A stretch of DNA of 8,991 bases, from NCBI GenBank assembly GCA_902796625.1, contig CADBPX010000066.1, positions 1 through 8,991 on the forward strand, read 5' to 3'. The notes below the pieces were generated by a model. It saw nothing but the letters and a program-made list of their open reading frames with translations, was not told where the DNA came from and did no database searches. Source of the stretch: an uncultured Pseudomonadota bacterium (GTDB lineage Bacteria; Pseudomonadota; Alphaproteobacteria; RF32; CAG-239). Every line of letters begins with the position of its first letter. The stretch's first letter is position 1. Below are positions 5,272 through 8,991 of this stretch, in pieces. The position numbers were made by a program, and so were the translations under genes.

Positions 5272-6008
5272 GTGTTGATTTTTCACATTGGTGGGATATT
5301 CCATATCTTGATCGCCAGATCGGGATTGCTGATTTTGATCATATTAATCTGATCTCATGGGATAATTTTCATATCAATGTGACAATTTTCAACAGTTGGT
5401 TAGTTATCGCTTTAATCGTTCTGCTTTCATGGCTGGTTACGCGTAAGTTGCAAACCGGAGAAAAAGTCTCTCGTTTGCAAACGGTTTTGGAAATTTTGGT
5501 CTTGTGGTTGCAAAAGGAAGCTAATGAAACGAGCGGTTCGCGTAATAACCAATATTTGGGAATGGCAATGGGACTGTTTTGCTTTATTATGGTGGCGAAC
5601 CTTTTAACTTTTATTCCATGGTTTCGGCCACCGACGGCTTCTTTGAGTACAACTATGGCCTTGGCGGCAATAGTATTTATTTCTATTCCGTATTTTGCTA
5701 TCAAAAATGCCGGTATTAAAGGATATTTGAAAAAATTTATCGAACCGATTCCGCTTATGTTGCCGATGAATATTTTCAGCGAATTTTTTTCGGTATTAGC
5801 CATGGGGTTGCGTTTGTTCGGAAATATGTTAAGCGGCGTGATGTTTGCGAGTATTCTCAGTGCATTTATTCCGTTTGTTGCGCCGTTAACAATGCAAACA
5901 CTAGGACTGCTAACCGGTTCTATTCAGGCTTATATATTTGCATTATTGGCAATTGTTTATTCGTCAAGTGTAAAAGAGGAAATTAAGCCGGAGATTATAA
6001 CTAACTAA
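5265..6008 (+). CDS. atpB: N-type ATPase, Fo subunit a (ion channel stator)
   Basis: Subunit a forms the two ion half-channels next to the c-ring in the inner membrane. The 247-residue protein has the essential stator arginine R183 in MGLRLFGNML (180-189), equivalent to E. coli aR210, with N187 after it. Q221 in SIQAYIFALL corresponds to E. coli Q252. At the position of E. coli E219 it has V192, so a polar half-channel residue of H+ enzymes is missing, as in other N-type a subunits (recalled, not checked). The N-terminus carries two acidic/aromatic patches, HWWDIPYLD and ADFDHINL, then the first membrane helix (about 43-59). The start overlaps atpR by 7 bp. An 11-bp gap to atpE holds that gene's ribosome site. 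Confidence 0.94.
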   Translation: MLSVDFSHWWDIPYLDRQIGIADFDHINLISWDNFHINVTIFNSWLVIALIVLLSWLVTRKLQTGEKVSRLQTVLEILVLWLQKEANETSGSRNNQYLGMAMGLFCFIMVANLLTFIPWFRPPTASLSTTMALAAIVFISIPYFAIKNAGIKGYLKKFIEPIPLMLPMNIFSEFFSVLAMGLRLFGNMLSGVMFASILSAFIPFVAPLTMQTLGLLTGSIQAYIFALLAIVYSSSVKEEIKPEIITN

Positions 6009-6014
6009 AGGAGG
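6008..6014 (+). promoter_or_regulatory. Strong ribosome binding site of atpE
   Basis: A full AAGGAGG Shine-Dalgarno sequence stands five A residues before the atpE ATG and overlaps the last base of the atpB stop codon. It is the best-spaced and strongest such site in the operon, in keeping with the high copy number of subunit c in the rotor ring. Confidence 0.8.
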
Positions 6015-6019
6015 AAAAA

Positions 6020-6289
6020 ATGGATTCATATTCACTTATCGGAGCTATTTCAGTTATTGGAGCTTGTTTATGTATGGGAATTGGAAGTTTAGGTTCAGCT
6101 ATTGGTGAGGGAAATGCTGCTGCGGCAGCTTTGCAAGCTATGGCACAGCAACCGGACGAGGCCAGCCGTATTCGTTCGACAATGTTTGTTTCATTGGCAA
6201 TGATTGAAACGTCGGCTTTGTATGCCTTGTTAATTGCTTTTTTGACATTATATGCCAATCCGTTTTGGAATTATGCAATTAATCAATAA
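6020..6289 (+). CDS. atpE: N-type ATPase, Fo subunit c (rotor ring)
   Basis: Subunit c is a two-helix hairpin that assembles as the rotating ring; 89 residues is typical. Helix 1 (about 5-41) is Gly/Ala-rich and carries E30 in IGEGN, at the place of the Na+ ligand Gln32 of Ilyobacter tartaricus. Helix 2 (about 53-79) carries the ion-binding E63 in MIETSALY, with T64 and S65 at the positions of Ser66 and Thr67, and Y68 matching Tyr70. The ending LYANPF matches the I. tartaricus c protein. This set of ligands with a second carboxylate is that described for N-ATPases. The polar loop reads QQP (43-45) instead of the usual RQP. Na+ or H+ use cannot be decided from sequence, since at least one related N-ATPase ring has been reported to be proton-coupled. 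Confidence 0.95.
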   Translation: MDSYSLIGAISVIGACLCMGIGSLGSAIGEGNAAAAALQAMAQQPDEASRIRSTMFVSLAMIETSALYALLIAFLTLYANPFWNYAINQ

Positions 6290-6315
6290 CAAAAAAATGC
6301 GGTCAGGACATAACT

Positions 6316-7089
6316 ATGGAAATTGATTTAATTACATTTTCGGCTCAAGTTATTAACCTAATTATCTTATTGTTTTTGTTGCGTAAGTTCTTGTATTTGC
6401 CGGTTTTAAAAGTTGTTGCCGAACGCCAAAAGTTTATTGCCGATACGTTGAAAAATGCACGTGACGAGCAGGCAAAAGCTCAACAAGTTATGGCTTTAAG
6501 TGAAGAAAAATTGGCCGAAATTGAAAGTCAGAAAAATGAAATTTTACGACAGGCCGGCAATGAAGCTAAAAAGTTGGGGGAAAAGCTGCAACAGCAGGCT
6601 TATAGCGATTTTGCCGATGAACAAAATAAGTGGCGGAATAAAATTGTTGCCGAACAAAATGCTTTTACGGCGGAAATTCAGCATTTGACAGTAGAACACT
6701 TTGTGAAGTTTGCTGATCAGGCCCTAAAACAAATGGCCGACGTTGAGCTTAATGAACATATAATTAAAAAATTTTCCGAACAAATTAAACAAATGCCGGA
6801 AGCACAGAAGTTGCAACTATGTGAAGTTTTGCAAAAACAGCGGAAAATAGAAGTGCAGAGTGCATATGAATTGTCAGAACATAACAAAGATGAATTGCGT
6901 AATTGTTTGCAGCAGCAATTAAAAATTTCAACTGATACAAAATTGACATTTGTTGCAAATCAAAAATTGGTATGCGGGGTGGCAATCGCTGCTCATGACC
7001 AACTGATTTCGTGGAATTTAGCCGAATATGCCGACGATTTTTATCGGCGTCTGAATAGTGATGTACAGAAATTGTTAAATAAAGGATAA
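6316..7089 (+). CDS. atpF: N-type ATPase, subunit b with C-terminal delta-like domain
   Basis: Subunit b is the peripheral stator that holds F1 against Fo. The 257-residue protein is about 100 longer than a common b subunit. It has one N-terminal membrane helix (about 8-24), a long charged coiled coil (about 30-140), a helical linker (about 141-178) and a C-terminal domain (about 178-245). That last part reads like the end of F1 delta/OSCP: LSEHNKDELRNCLQQQL, then a hydrophobic strand and KLVCGVAIAAHDQLISWNL, where delta has LxGGVxxRxGDxxxDxS. No atpH (delta) gene lies between b and alpha, its usual place. Hence b probably also performs the delta role at the top of F1; the fusion is inferred from this resemblance. 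It starts 26 bp after atpE and ends 2 bp before atpA. Confidence 0.9.
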   Translation: MEIDLITFSAQVINLIILLFLLRKFLYLPVLKVVAERQKFIADTLKNARDEQAKAQQVMALSEEKLAEIESQKNEILRQAGNEAKKLGEKLQQQAYSDFADEQNKWRNKIVAEQNAFTAEIQHLTVEHFVKFADQALKQMADVELNEHIIKKFSEQIKQMPEAQKLQLCEVLQKQRKIEVQSAYELSEHNKDELRNCLQQQLKISTDTKLTFVANQKLVCGVAIAAHDQLISWNLAEYADDFYRRLNSDVQKLLNKG

Positions 7090-7091
7090 AA

Positions 7092-8612
7092 ATGATTGAT
7101 ACTCACGATACTTTTGCAATGATTGATGATAATATTAACAGCAGTGAAGCTCAAATAAAACAAGAAGAAGTAAGTGTTGTTAAGTCGGTGGCTTCGGGTA
7201 CAGCCATCGTCAGCGGTCTAGACCATGTTGAAATGGATGAAATTTTAGAGTTTCCACATCATGTTACCGGTATTGTGCAGACACTGTCTCCGGATAATGT
7301 CGGGGTGGTGTTTTTAGATGAAGCCTCAAAAATCAGAGCCGGTGACAGGGTGGTCAGAACCGGAAGAGTTGTTGATGTTCCGGTGGGTGATGATTTGCTA
7401 GGGCGGGTGATTAATCCACTAGGTAAACCATTAGATGGGCGCGGTCCGATTGCTGAAACGGCTCGTCGAGCTATAGAAGTGGAAGCTGTGTCGATTATGG
7501 AGAGAGCACCGGTTAGCGAACCTTTGCAAACCGGACTGAAATCGGTTGACGCTTTTACACCAATCGGGCGTGGGCAACGTGAGCTGATTTTGGGGGATAG
7601 ACAGACCGGAAAGACAGCCATTGCTCTGGATACGATGATTAATCAAAAAAATAGCAACGTTATAAATATTTACTGTGCTATCGGTCAACGACAATCTGCG
7701 GTTGCCAATGTTATTGCCGATTTGGAAAAATACGGGGCTATGGCGCAGACAATAGTAGTTGTTGCAGCGGCCAGCGATGAGGCAGGAATGCAGTTTATTG
7801 CTCCGTATGCGGCAACTTCTATCGGTGAGTATTTTATGGCAAAAGGACGCGATGTGCTGATTGTTTATGATGATTTAACCAATCATGCCCGCGCTTACAG
7901 GCAGATGTCACTGTTGTTACGTCGGCCGCCGGGACGCGAAGCATTTCCGGGAGATGTGTTTTACATCCATTCCCGATTATTGGAAAGAGCAACGCATTTG
8001 TCGGCTGATTTGGGCGGCGGATCGCTGACAGCTCTGCCGATTGTTTCTACCGAAGCCGGAAATATATCAGCCTATATTCCGACCAATATTATTTCTATAA
8101 CCGATGGACAGATTTATCTTTCGGCACCATTATTTCAGAAAGGAATTATGCCGGCAATAGATACCGGTCGTTCGGTTTCACGGGTGGGAGGTGATGCCCA
8201 ACTTCCGGCTTATAAAAAGGTGGTAGGACCGTTAAAATTATTTTATTCGCAATTTGAGGAATTGGAAAGCTTTACCAAGTTCGGAACTCAACTTGATAAA
8301 GAAACACAACAACGCATTAAACGAGGGCAAGCTATTCGCTTGGTGTTAGAGCAAAGGCAATATCAGCCGTTAGCGGCAGCTGATCAGATTGCAGTGTTTA
8401 TAGCTGCTAATGCCGGATTGTTCGATGGTTTGAGCAGTGAAGACAATAAAAAAGCTCAAAGTGTTGTCTTGGAGCTGTTTAATCTTAATTTTAATGCTAT
8501 GTCTGCCAAAATAAATAATCGTCATTTGTTGACGGAAGAAGAACAAAACGAGATGATTGAGGCTTTTCGCTATGAGTTAAACTATCGAGGATTGGTGGCT
8601 GATGGTTCTTGA
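7092..8612 (+). CDS. atpA: N-type ATPase, F1 alpha subunit (regulatory nucleotide-binding)
   Basis: Alpha alternates with beta in the F1 hexamer and binds nucleotide without turnover. The 506 residues are normal. An N-terminal helix and barrel (about 1-95) precede Walker A GDRQTGKT (168-175), and Walker B is LIVYDD (256-261). The arginine finger that reaches into the beta site is R364 in SVSRVGG (361-367). The C-terminal helical domain (about 380-506) is complete. The acidic start MIDTHDTFAMIDDNINSSEA is longer and more polar than in many alpha proteins; another ATG at codon 10 is possible, but AAAGGA five to six bases before ATG 7092 supports the longer form. The end overlaps atpG by 11 bp. 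Confidence 0.95.
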   Translation: MIDTHDTFAMIDDNINSSEAQIKQEEVSVVKSVASGTAIVSGLDHVEMDEILEFPHHVTGIVQTLSPDNVGVVFLDEASKIRAGDRVVRTGRVVDVPVGDDLLGRVINPLGKPLDGRGPIAETARRAIEVEAVSIMERAPVSEPLQTGLKSVDAFTPIGRGQRELILGDRQTGKTAIALDTMINQKNSNVINIYCAIGQRQSAVANVIADLEKYGAMAQTIVVVAAASDEAGMQFIAPYAATSIGEYFMAKGRDVLIVYDDLTNHARAYRQMSLLLRRPPGREAFPGDVFYIHSRLLERATHLSADLGGGSLTALPIVSTEAGNISAYIPTNIISITDGQIYLSAPLFQKGIMPAIDTGRSVSRVGGDAQLPAYKKVVGPLKLFYSQFEELESFTKFGTQLDKETQQRIKRGQAIRLVLEQRQYQPLAAADQIAVFIAANAGLFDGLSSEDNKKAQSVVLELFNLNFNAMSAKINNRHLLTEEEQNEMIEAFRYELNYRGLVADGS

Positions 8613-8991
8613 AGTATTGCAGCGTAAAATTAAGACGACACAAGATTTGCGTGATATTGTCAGCACGATGAAAACTTTGTCTTCCGTGAGTATTTTGCAA
8701 TATGAAAAGGCTAATCAAGCATTGGCGCGGTATAGACGTAATTTGCGCGATGCTTTTCATGCCGTGATAAAATATCAGGGATTACCACTAATTAATCCGC
8801 CATTAAATCAAAAAAAGCGATATCTGTTTATTCTTATCGGTACCGATAACGGAATGGTCGGTAAGTTCAATAAAGAAATTTTGCTGGCCGAACAAAAATA
8901 TTTGCGTGAACATCATATTGCCGGTGAAGATGTTTTGCTCATCTGTATAGGTAAAAGAACGGCAATGCTCGCTGAACAGGAAAAGTTACCG
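8602..8991 (+). CDS. atpG: N-type ATPase, F1 gamma subunit (central shaft), 3'-truncated by window edge
   Basis: An open frame runs from ATG 8602 to the last base, giving 130 residues of a protein that is normally near 290. The start overlaps the last 11 bp of atpA. The first 58 residues form the long N-terminal helix that turns in the F1 core, with STMKTLSSVSI (21-31) at the place of the family's AMKMVS motif. The Rossmann-like part begins with RYLFILIGTDNGMVGKFN (73-90), matching the D-x-GLxGxFN signature of gamma. It is divergent from standard F-ATPase gamma, as usual for N-ATPases. GAGGA (8587-8591) lies about 10 bases before the ATG. Being last after alpha fits the N-ATPase gene order. 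Confidence 0.93.
   Translation, partial: MVLEVLQRKIKTTQDLRDIVSTMKTLSSVSILQYEKANQALARYRRNLRDAFHAVIKYQGLPLINPPLNQKKRYLFILIGTDNGMVGKFNKEILLAEQKYLREHHIAGEDVLLICIGKRTAMLAEQEKLP

Noticed and set aside
2403..8760. Many open frames on the minus strand and in other plus frames within mutT and the atp genes
   Set aside because: They are shadows of the strongly supported genes, without family motifs or ribosome sites.

Overview
The window reads as chromosomal DNA of an AT-leaning Gram-negative bacterium. A host-associated, low-GC alphaproteobacterium is my best guess, from the Cys/Asn/Gly-rich surface-type protein and the style of the intergenic repeats, but no rRNA or lineage marker is present and this is a weak inference. 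Three regions can be told apart.

Region 1 (1-2232) is accessory in character. The 3' end of a large Cys-rich, probably exported protein is closed by a strong rho-independent terminator. A 735-bp gene-free gap (1249-1983) follows. It holds an array of five related palindromic elements (about 1325-1660) that share one architecture while their stems differ in sequence but still pair, which resembles REP/BIME elements. It also holds a perfect 16-bp parS centromere site (1836-1851). A small exported protein is encoded on the minus strand (1984-2232) with its own terminator, so the gap lies between convergent genes.

Region 2 (2233-2798) is a divergent intergenic stretch followed by a MutT-type Nudix hydrolase gene and a 48-bp gap.

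Region 3 (2799 to the right edge) is a tightly packed operon for a rotary ATPase of the N-ATPase type, in the diagnostic order atpD-atpC-atpQ-atpR-atpB-atpE-atpF-atpA-atpG. Beta and epsilon come first, AtpQ and AtpR sit before subunit a, there is no separate delta gene, and gamma is last and cut by the window edge. Most junctions overlap by 4-14 bp, and the strongest ribosome binding site precedes the c-subunit, which is needed in many copies. Alpha, beta, gamma and epsilon form the F1 motor, and a, b and c form the Fo part. The long b subunit ends in a delta-like domain that would explain the absent atpH. AtpQ and AtpR are the small membrane proteins specific to this family. The c-subunit carries a glutamate on each helix plus hydroxyl ligands, the pattern of a Na+-type site, although ion specificity cannot be settled from sequence alone.

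The least routine items are the covarying palindromic repeat array, the parS site, the b-delta fusion and the details of the c-ring site.
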